Of a stretch of DNA of 17,000 nucleotides, positions 1-7,520 are shown one piece after another. Every line of letters begins with the position of its first letter. Within the stretch, counting starts at the first letter, position 1. The DNA comes from Bacteroidetes bacterium CG2_30_32_10 (lineage in GTDB: Bacteria > Bacteroidota > Bacteroidia > Bacteroidales > CG2-30-32-10), in assembly GCA_001872995.1 (NCBI GenBank), contig MNXO01000088.1, forward strand, positions 1 to 17,000. The letters run 5' to 3'. The notes under the pieces were generated by a model. It was not told the origin of the DNA and searched no databases. It worked only from the letters and a program-made list of their open reading frames with translations. A program made the translations under genes and the position numbers.

Positions 1-22
1 ATTTTATTATTTACTTATGATT

Positions 23-45
23 ATTTAATTGATTATCAATTAAAT
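23..45. repeat. 11-bp perfect inverted repeat upstream of the DUF262 gene
   Basis: Arms 23-33 and 35-45 are exact reverse complements around a single central base at 34, giving a 23-bp palindrome rich in A/T with one G:C pair per arm. It lies about 70 bases before the ATG at 114. It could be an operator for the downstream gene or the end of an upstream transcription unit, but there is no clean T-run after it. AT-rich DNA makes such palindromes more likely by chance, so the functional reading is only inference. Confidence 0.4.
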
Positions 46-113
46 TCAAAATATTTTATCAAATATTAAATTAAAATTCTAAATTTACCTGCTGATTTTA
101 ATTCAATAAGGAT

Positions 114-1217
114 ATGGAACAAAAAATTGAAATTATTAACAATTGGAATCTGAAAAAAGTTTTTCACGAATTGGAAGCTGGAAATATTAAAATTCCTCGT
201 TTTCAAAGAGGGTATGTATGGGAACGTTCAAAAACAGTTAAATTATTAAATAGTATCAATGCACAATATCCTATTGGTTCTATATTTCTATGGATTGCAC
301 CAAAAGAATTTCGCGATTTTATTAAAGAATCAGAAGATTTTAGTATTCCAGCTAATCCAAATGCAAGTACTTTTCAGTTTATTCTCGATGGGCAGCAGCG
401 TATTTCTTCACTTTATGCTACGTTACGCGGTAAACTGATTGATTTCGTTGACTATAAATCTATTCATTATCATTTAGAAAAAGAGAAATTTGTTATTCCT
501 CGTTCTGATAAAGATAAAAACACTGTTCCTGCTTGGAAACTCCTTGATGAAAAGGAGTTTATTGAAATTTATTCAGATTTAACAAATAAAGACAGAGAGC
601 ATAACACAAATTATGCCGCAAACTGGCGAAAGTGTCAAGATAATCTCATGAATTATCCTATCAGTATTGTGAGAACTTATAATAGCAATGTGGACGAAGT
701 GGTAGAAATTTTTGAATTAATTAATCAAGGAGGCAGACGATTATCGCTGTATGACCTTGTGCATGCGAGTGTGTGGAGTGAACAATTTGATCTCACTCAA
801 AGAATTTCTGATTTTTCGCTTGAAAACAATGTAATGAAATTAGGTGGTCTTAATAATAAAGTTTTTATCCAATCAATAGCACTAAATGCGTTTGATGATT
901 GTAAAAACATTGACCAATTAAAACTTTCTTCCAAAATTTGTATTGAATTATGGGATAAAACAACTAAAGCAATCGTTTTGGCACTTGAATTTCTTAAATC
1001 TATTGATATTCATACAAACATTACATCTTATTTTTCACAAATTACGATATTACAATATTATTTTTTTAAAAGAGATTTGGCTAAAACTAATGATAAACAT
1101 AAAAAATATTTAGAAGACTGGTTTTGGAAAACAAAAAAAAGTAAACGTTATTCATCAAGTAGTTCTAAGAAAATCAGAGAAGATGCTATTTGGATACTTA
1201 AATTAATTAAAAAATAA
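114..1217 (+). CDS. DUF262 domain protein (GmrSD/ParB-like N-terminal domain), solo
   Basis: A 367-residue protein with the DUF262 fold. The first motif IPRFQRGYVW is at residues 27-36, the hallmark LDGQQR is at 91-96, and the third block, FELINQGGRRLS followed by YDL, is at about 200-215. In the family the DGQQR region resembles the ParB/sulfiredoxin nucleotide-binding site, and the best-known members (GmrS, BrxU, SspE) are nucleotide-dependent restriction factors. Here the C-terminal part is helical and charged and ends in a Lys/Ser-rich segment. I see no DUF1524 HNH nuclease motif, so this is the N-terminal half-type protein only. The ATG at 114 follows a weak purine-rich stretch (AATAAGG). 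The next gene begins 9 bases after the stop, so the two may be co-transcribed although their functions look unrelated. The family call is firm. A defence role is only inferred. Confidence 0.88.
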   Translation: MEQKIEIINNWNLKKVFHELEAGNIKIPRFQRGYVWERSKTVKLLNSINAQYPIGSIFLWIAPKEFRDFIKESEDFSIPANPNASTFQFILDGQQRISSLYATLRGKLIDFVDYKSIHYHLEKEKFVIPRSDKDKNTVPAWKLLDEKEFIEIYSDLTNKDREHNTNYAANWRKCQDNLMNYPISIVRTYNSNVDEVVEIFELINQGGRRLSLYDLVHASVWSEQFDLTQRISDFSLENNVMKLGGLNNKVFIQSIALNAFDDCKNIDQLKLSSKICIELWDKTTKAIVLALEFLKSIDIHTNITSYFSQITILQYYFFKRDLAKTNDKHKKYLEDWFWKTKKSKRYSSSSSKKIREDAIWILKLIKK

Positions 1218-1226
1218 TCGCTCACT

Positions 1227-2537
1227 ATGTTGCTTATATATACTCATCATACTACTTCACGAATTAATTATATATTTAATCTTATTTTCGGTAATATTCT
1301 AAAAACAGATTATCGAATTACCAATAATATTGATGATTATAAAAACTATAATGCTTGCAAAATAAATTATTCTAAGACCTCTATTGAAGAAAATGAAATT
1401 TTTATTTACGCTGTCAATTTACTTTTTGAAACGTATATTAAACAACCAGAGATAAAAGTTACGGAATGGAATAATACAAAAATATTTTTCCAAAACGAAA
1501 ATGCAAATGCTTCGCTACCTTTCGATGTTTTTGCATCAAGCTTTTACCTAGTTTCTCGTTACGAAGAGTACATCCCTCATTTGCGTGATAAGCATAATAG
1601 GTATAAACCAAACGGAAGTATTGCTTACCAAAATGATTTTCTTCAAAAACCAATTGTAAACATTTGGGCACAAATTATTCAAAAAATCATTTTCGATAAA
1701 TATCCTGATATTATTTTTGAAAAGAGAAACTACCGCTATATTCTAACTTTTGATATTGATATTGCTTATGCTCATAAGTATAAAGGGTTTCACCGTACCT
1801 TTTTTTCATATTTAAAATTGCTTAAGAATTTTAAATTCAAAGAGATGATTATAAGAACTAAAACTATATTTGGTTCATTAAAAGACCCTTATGACAATTT
1901 TGAATATATGATAGGCATTCAGCAAGCTTTTAAGTTGTCAGCGGTATATTTTTTTTTATTAGGTGATTTCAGTACTTATGATAAAAACCTTTCGCATTTA
2001 AATTCAAAGTTCCAATCATTAATAAAACACATATCCGATTACGCCGATGTGGGAATTCATTCATCCTATGCTTCAAACAAAAAGCACGATATGCTTCAAA
2101 TAGAAATTGACCGTTTAAAAAGCATTGTAAACAAAGAAATAACAAAAAATAGACAACATTTTCTAATGCTTAATTTGCCATTTACCTATCTCAATCTTTC
2201 TGAAGTTGAAATCACTGATGATTATACGATGGGTTATGCTTCCGAACCTGGTTTTAGAGCAAGCATTTGCACTCCTTTTTTATTTTATAATTTAAATATG
2301 GAGTACGAAACAAATATTACTGTTCACCCATTTGCTTACATGGAAGGCACTTTTGCAGAATATAAAAAAATGAAACCATTTGAAGCCCAAGAAATAATTA
2401 AACAAATGATTGATGAAGTTAAAGCGGTTGGCGGAGATTTTATTTCATTGTGGCACAATCATTCATTAAGCAATGAAGAAGAATGGAAGGGTTGGAGAAA
2501 AATATTTGAAGAAACTATTGATTACGGCACTTGTTAA
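1227..2537 (+). CDS. Polysaccharide deacetylase-like family protein (Bacteroidota type)
   Basis: A 436-residue protein with no signal peptide or membrane segment. The N-terminal part (about 1-165) matches the region found before the deacetylase-like domain in Bacteroidota proteins, including a SFYLVSRYEEY segment at about 105-115. The second half resembles a NodB-type carbohydrate esterase barrel: TFDID at 174-178 in the place of the usual metal-binding T-F-D-D motif, GIHSS at 276-280, RQHFL at 309-313, GYASEPGFR at 336-344 and LWHNHSL at 408-414. The family is thought to remove acetyl groups from cell-surface or peptidoglycan sugars, but the substrate of this branch is not known to me. It lies 9 bases after the DUF262 gene and 21 bases before a FemAB-like gene. 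The deacetylase/FemAB-like pairing suggests envelope glycan modification. The ATG at 1227 gives the N-terminus expected for the family (MLLIYT). Confidence 0.85.
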   Translation: MLLIYTHHTTSRINYIFNLIFGNILKTDYRITNNIDDYKNYNACKINYSKTSIEENEIFIYAVNLLFETYIKQPEIKVTEWNNTKIFFQNENANASLPFDVFASSFYLVSRYEEYIPHLRDKHNRYKPNGSIAYQNDFLQKPIVNIWAQIIQKIIFDKYPDIIFEKRNYRYILTFDIDIAYAHKYKGFHRTFFSYLKLLKNFKFKEMIIRTKTIFGSLKDPYDNFEYMIGIQQAFKLSAVYFFLLGDFSTYDKNLSHLNSKFQSLIKHISDYADVGIHSSYASNKKHDMLQIEIDRLKSIVNKEITKNRQHFLMLNLPFTYLNLSEVEITDDYTMGYASEPGFRASICTPFLFYNLNMEYETNITVHPFAYMEGTFAEYKKMKPFEAQEIIKQMIDEVKAVGGDFISLWHNHSLSNEEEWKGWRKIFEETIDYGTC

Positions 2538-2558
2538 TGATTACCCAAACAATAATTG

Positions 2559-3477
2559 ATGGAAATAAGGTATCTGAAACATAAAGAAATAGATAAAGAC
2601 AAATGGGATAACTGTATTGAAAAAGCATTTAACGGAATCATATATGCTTATTCATGGTATCTTGATATTGTTTCAGAAAACTGGGATGCACTCATTGAAG
2701 ATGATTATAAAACAGTATTTCCCCTTACGCAAAAAAAAAAAATATGGTACTAATTATCTCTATCCGCCTTTTTTTACGCAACAATTAGGTGTTTTTTCTA
2801 TTGATATGCTTACAGATGAAAAGGTAGAACAGTTTATTAATTCAATTCCATCTAAATTTAAGTTTGTAGAAATCTACTTAAACAAATACAACACACCCAG
2901 TGATATTGTTTACCAACTCAAACCCAATAAAACCCATGAATTAGATTTAATTGTGAGTTATGAACAACTTTACCAAAAATATTCAACCAATACCAAACGC
3001 AACATTAAAAAAGCCATAAATCAAAGCGTAAGCATTCAAAAAAACACTTCTGCCAATGAAATTATTAACTTATTTAGAAACAATAGGGGGAAAGATTTAA
3101 AAACATTAATGGAAAACGATTATAACAGACTAAACCAATTGATTAATATGCTTATTAGCAAAAATAAAATTGAAATTTGGTCTGCTTATAATATAAAAAA
3201 CGAACTATGTGCAGGCGTTTTTTTTGTGAATTCTAATCACAAAACTATTTTTTTGTTTTCTGGCAGAAATGCCGAGGCAAAAGAAAATGGTGCAATTTCG
3301 TATCTTATTAACCAATATATCATTGAAAATGCTCAAAAAGACCTAATATTTGATTTTGAAGGTTCCAACGACGAAAACCTTGCTAGATTTTATAAAGGCT
3401 TTGGTTCTAAGGAATGCATTTACTATCAATTGAAAATCAACAATCTTCCTTGGTTTTATAAAATTTTAAAAAAATAA
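2559..3477 (+). pseudogene. FemAB/GNAT-like acyltransferase gene split by a frameshift in a poly-A run
   Basis: Two overlapping reading frames together encode one protein. The first, from ATG 2559, reads MEIRYLKHKE and runs through VFPLTQKKK before ending at 2753. The second carries YGTNYLYPPFFTQQLGVF and continues to the stop at 3477. They join at a run of 12 A (2731-2742). With 11 A the frames fuse as QKKKYGTNY, giving 305 residues with no other break. The reconstructed protein resembles Bacteroidota FemAB-like/GNAT-fold acyltransferases: a YAYSWYLDIV segment near 29-38, a STNTKRNIKKA segment, and a C-terminal FDFEGSNDENLARFYKGFG block typical of the acceptor half. Such enzymes transfer aminoacyl or acyl groups onto envelope precursors or sugars. 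A TTG at 2556 is in frame but ATG 2559 is the likelier start. The break may be a sequencing error, a real mutation, or a slippage-controlled site. Residue conservation across the junction argues that the gene is, or was until recently, functional. Confidence 0.8.
2731..2742 (+). repeat. Run of 12 A at the frameshift point
   Basis: Twelve consecutive A inside the FemAB-like gene, preceded by C (2730) and followed by T (2743). It falls exactly where the reading frame changes. Runs of this length are prone to miscounting in sequencing, to replication slippage, and to RNA polymerase slippage, any of which could restore the frame. Confidence 0.9.
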
Positions 3478-3556
3478 AATTATTTTTAATTTTCTTATTA
3501 AATATAAGTAATTTGCAATCAAAATCAATAGCTAAAAATAACTAAAAAATTAAACA

Positions 3557-4207
3557 ATGGTAACAATACTTGGAAACGAAAATTCTATGCTCAATCAGTA
3601 TATTGCAGAAATAAGAGATGTAGAAATTCAAAAAGATAGTATGCGTTTCAGAAGCAATTTATATCGAATTGGTGAAATCTTTGCATACGAAATCAGCAAA
3701 AAAATTGAATGGGATAAAAAAGAAATAACTACTCAACTTGGCGAAGCAATTGTTCCGGTGCTTAAAGAATATCCTGTACTTGCGACAATTCTTAGAGCTG
3801 GTTTACCATTGCATCAGGGGATGCTAAACTTTTTTGATAAATCGGAAAATGCTTTTGTTTCTGCTTATCGCAAACACCATAAAGATGGCTCTTTTGATAT
3901 TAAAATAGAATATTGTTCAAGTCCTTCGCTCGAAAACCGTTTGCTAATACTTTCTGACCCTATGCTTGCTACAGGCTATTCGATGCATTTAACTTATAAA
4001 GAGCTTATTAAAAAAGGAAAACCTTCGCATACTCATATTGTTGCCGTTATTGCCAGCTCGCAAGGTGTTGAATATATTAAAAAATATTTTTCAAGTTCCA
4101 ATATTTCGCTTTGGGTTGGTGCTGTTGATGATGAATTAACTGCGCAAGCTTATATTGTTCCTGGGTTAGGAGATGCTGGCGATTTAGCTTATGGAAAAAA
4201 ATTATAA
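3557..4207 (+). CDS. upp: Uracil phosphoribosyltransferase
   Basis: A 216-residue cytosolic salvage enzyme that converts uracil and PRPP to UMP and pyrophosphate. The pattern ILRAGLPLHQGM at 78-89 is the conserved PRPP/active-site region. The PRPP-binding loop is DPMLATG at 134-140, followed by Y where the bacterial enzyme usually has G. The uracil-recognition block PGLGDAGD is at 202-209. Length fits the family (about 208-217). The ATG at 3557 gives the usual N-terminal extension before the SMLNQYIAEIRD segment. A 79-base leader separates it from the upstream gene. It contains TAATTTG (3509-3515), a near but imperfect match to a Bacteroidota -7 element with no clear -33 partner. Transcription ends at the hairpin at 4222-4258. 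Confidence 0.97.
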   Translation: MVTILGNENSMLNQYIAEIRDVEIQKDSMRFRSNLYRIGEIFAYEISKKIEWDKKEITTQLGEAIVPVLKEYPVLATILRAGLPLHQGMLNFFDKSENAFVSAYRKHHKDGSFDIKIEYCSSPSLENRLLILSDPMLATGYSMHLTYKELIKKGKPSHTHIVAVIASSQGVEYIKKYFSSSNISLWVGAVDDELTAQAYIVPGLGDAGDLAYGKKL

Positions 4208-4221
4208 CCTTTCTAAAATTT

Positions 4222-4258
4222 AAAAACCCTACTTATTATAAATAAGTAGGGTTTTTTT
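4222..4258. terminator. Bidirectional intrinsic terminator between upp and yajC
   Basis: A perfect 16-bp stem (4222-4237 with 4241-4256) closes a 3-base loop. The core is CCCTACTTATT and its complement, flanked by A5 on the left and a run of 7 T (4252-4258) on the right. Because the A-tract reads as T on the minus strand, it can terminate both upp (plus) and yajC (minus), which converge here. Confidence 0.93.
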
Positions 4259-4286
4259 AATTAATGATGTGTAAATTCGTTTCTAT

Positions 4287-4616
4287 TTATGATTTATTTT
4301 CATCAATTTGAACTGAATTCATTGCAACTGCTGATTTTTCAAGTTTTAGGCGTGTTTGACCTTCTACTTCAATAGTAAAAGTGGTTTCGCCAACTTCAAT
4401 TATTTTTCCATGGATTCCGCCAATAGTAATAATTTTATCACCTTTTTTAATATTTTCTCTGAATTTTCTTATTTCTTTATTTTTTTTCATCTGAGGACGA
4501 ATCATAAAGAAATAGAAAACAACAATAATTAAAAGTAATGGTAATAAAGTCATTAAACCATTGCCTTTTCCGCCATCTGGCGAAGCCATAAGAAATACAC
4601 TTAGTAACATGTTCAT
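4287..4616 (-). CDS. yajC: Preprotein translocase accessory subunit YajC
   Basis: A 109-residue small inner-membrane protein that associates with SecDF and the SecYEG translocon. One transmembrane helix lies at about 21-38 (MTLLPLLLIIVVFYFFMI), followed directly by the family signature RPQMKKNKE and the cytosolic segment GDKIITIGGIHGKI at about 59-72. The length is typical. It follows the DUF1573 lipoprotein gene by 40 bases in the same orientation and is the last gene of this unit before the bidirectional terminator. Two in-frame ATGs (codons 1 and 3) are possible starts. The downstream genes that often follow yajC in Bacteroidota (YbbR-like, coaE) are absent here. Confidence 0.96.
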   Translation of the reverse strand: MNMLLSVFLMASPDGGKGNGLMTLLPLLLIIVVFYFFMIRPQMKKNKEIRKFRENIKKGDKIITIGGIHGKIIEVGETTFTIEVEGQTRLKLEKSAVAMNSVQIDENKS

Positions 4617-4656
4617 ATTTATCTGATTTTAATTAATTTAAACTGATTTATTTATA

Positions 4657-5103
4657 TTAAGGTTCTACAATTTCTACTTTTATTTTTAAAATTACGGTAT
4701 TGGGCTGTGTATTAGCAGAAACATTTATCGTTTTATTTTGGATGCCTTTTTTACCTTCGCTATTAAATTGAACATCAATTTTCCCAGATTTACCTGGTGC
4801 AATAGGATTTTTTGGAAAACTAGGAACGGTACATCCGCAACTGCCTGATGCTCCTGTGATAACCAAATCTGATTTTCCAACATTTTTAAATTGAAATGAA
4901 TAAGTAACTTTTTCACCTTGTATTATTTTTCCAAAATCATGATTATCGGTTTCAAACTGAAATTTGGGTAATGAAGAGATATCATTGCCGCCATTCGCTG
5001 TAATGGGATTATTCACAATATCAGTAGATATTCTATTATTATTATTGCAAGATGTTAAAATGGCAAATGTTAATAATAGCAATGAGATATTTTTACTAAG
5101 CAT
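4657..5103 (-). CDS. DUF1573 domain lipoprotein
   Basis: A 148-residue predicted lipoprotein. A short hydrophobic signal (about 5-18) ends in the lipobox L16-T17-S18-C19, so Cys19 is the likely lipidated residue, followed by an Asn-rich linker. The DUF1573 domain (about 50-146) has an immunoglobulin-like beta-sandwich pattern with the hallmark DFGKIIQGE at 56-64, F-KNVG at about 70-76 and SCGCT at 88-92. The family is widespread in Bacteroidota and has no firmly established function to my knowledge. It is consistently found between nusB and yajC, which suggests co-regulation with secretion or growth genes. A TAATTTTG element (minus strand, 5130-5123) lies 19 bases before the ATG. Confidence 0.93.
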   Translation of the reverse strand: MLSKNISLLLLTFAILTSCNNNNRISTDIVNNPITANGGNDISSLPKFQFETDNHDFGKIIQGEKVTYSFQFKNVGKSDLVITGASGSCGCTVPSFPKNPIAPGKSGKIDVQFNSEGKKGIQNKTINVSANTQPNTVILKIKVEIVEP

Positions 5104-5122
5104 AATTTTATTTATTATTTGG

Positions 5123-5130
5123 CAAAATTA
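5123..5130 (-). promoter_or_regulatory. Candidate -7 element upstream of the DUF1573 gene
   Basis: On the minus strand these bases read TAATTTTG, a full match to the Bacteroidota -7 consensus TAnnTTTG, 19 bases before the start codon. I found no TTTG at the expected 19-21 base spacing, so the promoter is incomplete and may be secondary to the one at nusB. Confidence 0.4.
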
Positions 5131-5153
5131 AGTAATTTTTATTATTAAAATAA

Positions 5154-6122
5154 TTATTCAACTAAACCTCTTCCTATTTTTTTAATTAATCCTTGTCCTT
5201 TAAGTTCTGTTACCATTTTGTCTAAAATACCATTAATGAAATTCTTGCTCTTAGCGGAACTATATATTTTTGATAGTTCAATATATTCGTTAAATGTTAC
5301 TTTGATAGGAATAGTTGGGAATTCTGTTATTTCACAAATAGCCATTTTCATTAATAAAATATCTATCATTGCAATACGCTCAACTTCCCAGTTTTTGGCT
5401 TTTTCAGAAACTAATTGTTCAAATTTCTTATTATTAATAATTGTTTTTCGAAATAAGTCAATCATAAACTTTCTGTCTTCGCTAAAATGGTCTTCTCCAA
5501 CAGGTGCATCGTCAAACAAAGGTGCAAGTGCAGTAGTTTCATCTGATTTATCATTAAATAATTTAAATGTTTTAAGCACCATTAAATGAGCTATCTCAAT
5601 ATCTTCGTACCAAAAAATACTTTTTTCTTCATAAAATTGCAATAAATCAGGAAAATCTCCAATATATTTTTTGTATAATTTTTGAATAATATCTCTATCG
5701 CTTGCATAAGTATGCTTTTCAGATTTCATATACGCTGTATATTCATCTGACACTTTAATGGTATTATAAATTTTTTTAATAAGCTCTGGTTCGTTAGACC
5801 AAGATATCATCCGATTATGTACTTCCTTTTGAAAGGATATATTCGTGTTTATGTGCTTGATAAAACGGTTATTAATAAACCTAATATTGGGATTGATTTC
5901 TTCTTCCGTAGGCAGGTATTTTAGTTTGGCATCATCAGTAGTTCTTTCTGCTAAAGAAACAATCTCAACCAACATCGAAAGTTGATAAAGGTATAAATCA
6001 TATATTTTATTGATATTTTTTAGTAGTTCTCGCTCTCCGTTTGTTATATTGTCGTTTTTGGCTTGAAAGAATGCGTATAATGACTGCATTGCTTTTATTC
6101 GGAGAAATCTTCGATTTAGCAT
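5154..6122 (-). CDS. nusB: Transcription antitermination factor NusB (long Bacteroidota form)
   Basis: A 322-residue protein, about twice the length of the classical NusB (about 140). The N-terminus MLNRRFLRIKAMQSLYAF (1-18) matches the RNA-binding start of NusB. A divergent insert of about 200 residues follows, and the conserved C-terminal NusB core resumes at about 217-305 (WEVERIAMIDILLMKMAI at 245-262, PTIPIKVTFNEYIELSK at 269-285, FINGILD at 295-301). NusB binds boxA RNA with NusE (S10) and supports antitermination in rRNA operons. The long form is usual in Bacteroidota. It is the first gene of the nusB/DUF1573/yajC unit and is divergent from rpsP across a 186-base gap. Confidence 0.95.
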   Translation of the reverse strand: MLNRRFLRIKAMQSLYAFFQAKNDNITNGERELLKNINKIYDLYLYQLSMLVEIVSLAERTTDDAKLKYLPTEEEINPNIRFINNRFIKHINTNISFQKEVHNRMISWSNEPELIKKIYNTIKVSDEYTAYMKSEKHTYASDRDIIQKLYKKYIGDFPDLLQFYEEKSIFWYEDIEIAHLMVLKTFKLFNDKSDETTALAPLFDDAPVGEDHFSEDRKFMIDLFRKTIINNKKFEQLVSEKAKNWEVERIAMIDILLMKMAICEITEFPTIPIKVTFNEYIELSKIYSSAKSKNFINGILDKMVTELKGQGLIKKIGRGLVE

Positions 6123-6162
6123 AATTATTTCAGAACGATTATTGTTTTTACTTTGAGGACTG

Positions 6163-6170
6163 CAAAATTA
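6163..6170 (-). promoter_or_regulatory. Candidate -7 element for nusB
   Basis: On the minus strand the bases read TAATTTTG, fitting TAnnTTTG, about 40 bases before the nusB ATG. The nearest upstream TTTG (6189-6186, minus) is only 15 bases away rather than 19-21, so the -33 part is doubtful. The same TAATTTTGC sequence precedes the DUF1573 gene. Confidence 0.45.
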
Positions 6171-6234
6171 GGATAAAATATTAAACAAAATGAAAATATT
6201 AATAAAAAATTCTTAGTTTGTGAAGAAGTAAAAT

Positions 6235-6265
6235 TTTGTTATTTGAAAAAAAAATCTCACCTTTG
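6235..6265 (+). promoter_or_regulatory. Bacteroidota-type promoter for rpsP-rimM
   Basis: TTTG at 6235-6238 and CACCTTTG at 6258-6265 are separated by 19 bases, matching the TTTG-N19-21-TAnnTTTG consensus except for one base (C for T). Transcription would start near 6272, giving a leader of about 37 bases that is almost purely A/T before the rpsP ATG. Confidence 0.7.
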
Positions 6266-6308
6266 CACCCCTAATTTTTAATTTTTAATAATTTAATACT
6301 TAATTGAA

Positions 6309-6884
6309 ATGCCAACAAGAATAAGATTACAGAGAAAAGGTAAAAAAGGAAATCCTTTTTATCATATTGTAATTGCGGATGGTCGTGCACCACGAGATGG
6401 TAAATGTATTGAGACTATTGGCACTTATAATCCACTAACAGCACCAGCTACTATCGTTTTAGATAATGATAAAGCAATGCAATGGCTTCAAAGCGGAGCT
6501 TCTCCTTCGGAAACAGTACTTGCTATTTTAAAATTCAAAGGTATTGTTTATAAATATCACTTATCAAAAGGAGTTAAAAAAGGTGCTTTAACACAAGAAC
6601 AAGCTGACACTAAATTTAATGCTTGGTTAGAAGAAAAAGAAACCAAAATTAAAAGTAAATTAAACTTGAAATCTCAAGAAGAAAGACAAGTTGAAAAGAA
6701 ATTAATGGAAGCTGAAGTAAAAGCTAATCAAAAAAAATCGGAAGCTGTTGCAGCTAAAAGAGCTAAAGAAGCTGAAAAGTTAGCCGAAAAAAATGCTCCT
6801 AAAGAAGAACCAGTTGTTGATGCTACTATTGAAGAAAAACCAGCGGAAGAACCTTCAACAGAGCAATCTACCGAACAAGCATAA
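6309..6884 (+). CDS. rpsP: Small ribosomal subunit protein bS16
   Basis: A 191-residue 30S subunit protein. The S16 core occupies about 1-84: PTRIRLQRKGKKGNPFYHIV at the start, ADGRAPRDGK at 23-32, ETIGTYNP at 35-42, and the W-L-SGA-PSETV pattern at about 59-70. The remaining residues form a long Lys/Glu/Ala-rich helical or disordered tail ending in Glu/Pro/Thr-rich sequence. Most bacterial S16 proteins are about 80-90 residues, and long tails of this sort are usual in Bacteroidota. It is followed 17 bases later by rimM, a 30S maturation factor, which is a common arrangement. A promoter at 6235-6265 lies directly upstream. Confidence 0.97.
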   Translation: MPTRIRLQRKGKKGNPFYHIVIADGRAPRDGKCIETIGTYNPLTAPATIVLDNDKAMQWLQSGASPSETVLAILKFKGIVYKYHLSKGVKKGALTQEQADTKFNAWLEEKETKIKSKLNLKSQEERQVEKKLMEAEVKANQKKSEAVAAKRAKEAEKLAEKNAPKEEPVVDATIEEKPAEEPSTEQSTEQA

Positions 6885-6901
6885 ATATTTGTTTTTGAGA
6901 T

Positions 6902-7432
6902 ATGTTAAAAAACGATTGTTTTGAACTTGGACACATCTCAAAAACTTCTGGATTCAGAGGAGCTTTAGTTTTTATGCTCGATGTGGATGTTCCAGAAAAT
7001 TATAAAAAATTGGAATCAGTATTCATTGATATTAATGAAAAGCTGGTTCCTTTTTTTGTTAAAAGCTTTCATTTACCTAAAAATAGCAGATTCGCTACTG
7101 TTCAATTAGAAAATGTAAATGATATAGAACAGGCTAAACCATTAATTCATCATAAACTATTTCTTCCTCTTACATTATTAGCACCATTAGAGGGTAATCA
7201 ATTCTATTATCACGAAATCATTGGATTTGATGTGATTGATGAAGTAAATGGAAATATTGGCAAAGTTACCAGCATTATTGATATGCCACATTATGCTATT
7301 TTGCAAGTTGATGCAAATGGCAAAGAAGTATTAATTCCTGCTATTAAAGATATTATTATAAAATTAGACCGCAATAACAAAGTCTTATCTATTAAAGCAC
7401 CCGAAGGATTAATTGAAATTTACACCAAATAA
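6902..7432 (+). CDS. rimM: Ribosome maturation factor RimM
   Basis: A 176-residue protein that binds S19 and assists 30S subunit assembly (16S rRNA processing). The N-terminal RimM beta-barrel begins with LGHISKTSGFRGAL (9-22). The C-terminal PRC-barrel begins at YYHEIIGFDV (102-111), then GNIGKVTSI at 117-125, the conserved LIPAIKDII block at 144-152 and APEGLIEIY at 166-174. The length is typical. It is 17 bases downstream of rpsP and very likely co-transcribed. The trmD gene that often follows in other bacteria is absent. Instead a new promoter for ugd begins 25 bases after the stop. Confidence 0.96.
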   Translation: MLKNDCFELGHISKTSGFRGALVFMLDVDVPENYKKLESVFIDINEKLVPFFVKSFHLPKNSRFATVQLENVNDIEQAKPLIHHKLFLPLTLLAPLEGNQFYYHEIIGFDVIDEVNGNIGKVTSIIDMPHYAILQVDANGKEVLIPAIKDIIIKLDRNNKVLSIKAPEGLIEIYTK

Positions 7433-7456
7433 ATATTCTAAAATTACAATTTCTTG

Positions 7457-7487
7457 TTTGTAAATAGTAGAATTATTAATAGTTTTG
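7457..7487 (+). promoter_or_regulatory. Bacteroidota-type promoter for ugd
   Basis: TTTG at 7457-7460 and TAGTTTTG at 7480-7487 are separated by exactly 19 bases, a full match to TTTG-N19-21-TAnnTTTG. Transcription should start near 7494, about 27 bases before the ATG at 7521. A possible upstream TTG start at 7485 lies inside the -7 element and would not be transcribed. Confidence 0.8.
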
Positions 7488-7520
7488 CTCTTATTTATTT
7501 ACTTAAAGCTTAAAATAATT

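Noticed and set aside
2617..3477. Second half of the FemAB-like gene as an independent gene starting at ATG 2617
   Set aside because: Before the A-run this frame encodes low-complexity sequence with no family match, while the other frame carries the conserved N-terminal residues over the same bases.
3471..3486. AT-only inverted repeat after the FemAB-like gene
   Set aside because: The arms AAAATAA/TTATTTT leave a 2-base loop and contain no G:C pair, so the hairpin would be unstable and is expected by chance here.
3509..3515. TAATTTG as a promoter for upp
   Set aside because: It is one base short of TAnnTTTG and no TTTG lies 19-21 bases upstream, so it is mentioned only as a weak possibility.
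5154..6122. NusB fused to another domain
   Set aside because: The extra middle segment is the usual long NusB form in this phylum. Both conserved NusB ends are intact.
6309..6884. Unusual fusion in the S16 protein because of its length
   Set aside because: Long charged C-terminal tails are normal for S16 in Bacteroidota, and no separate domain is visible.
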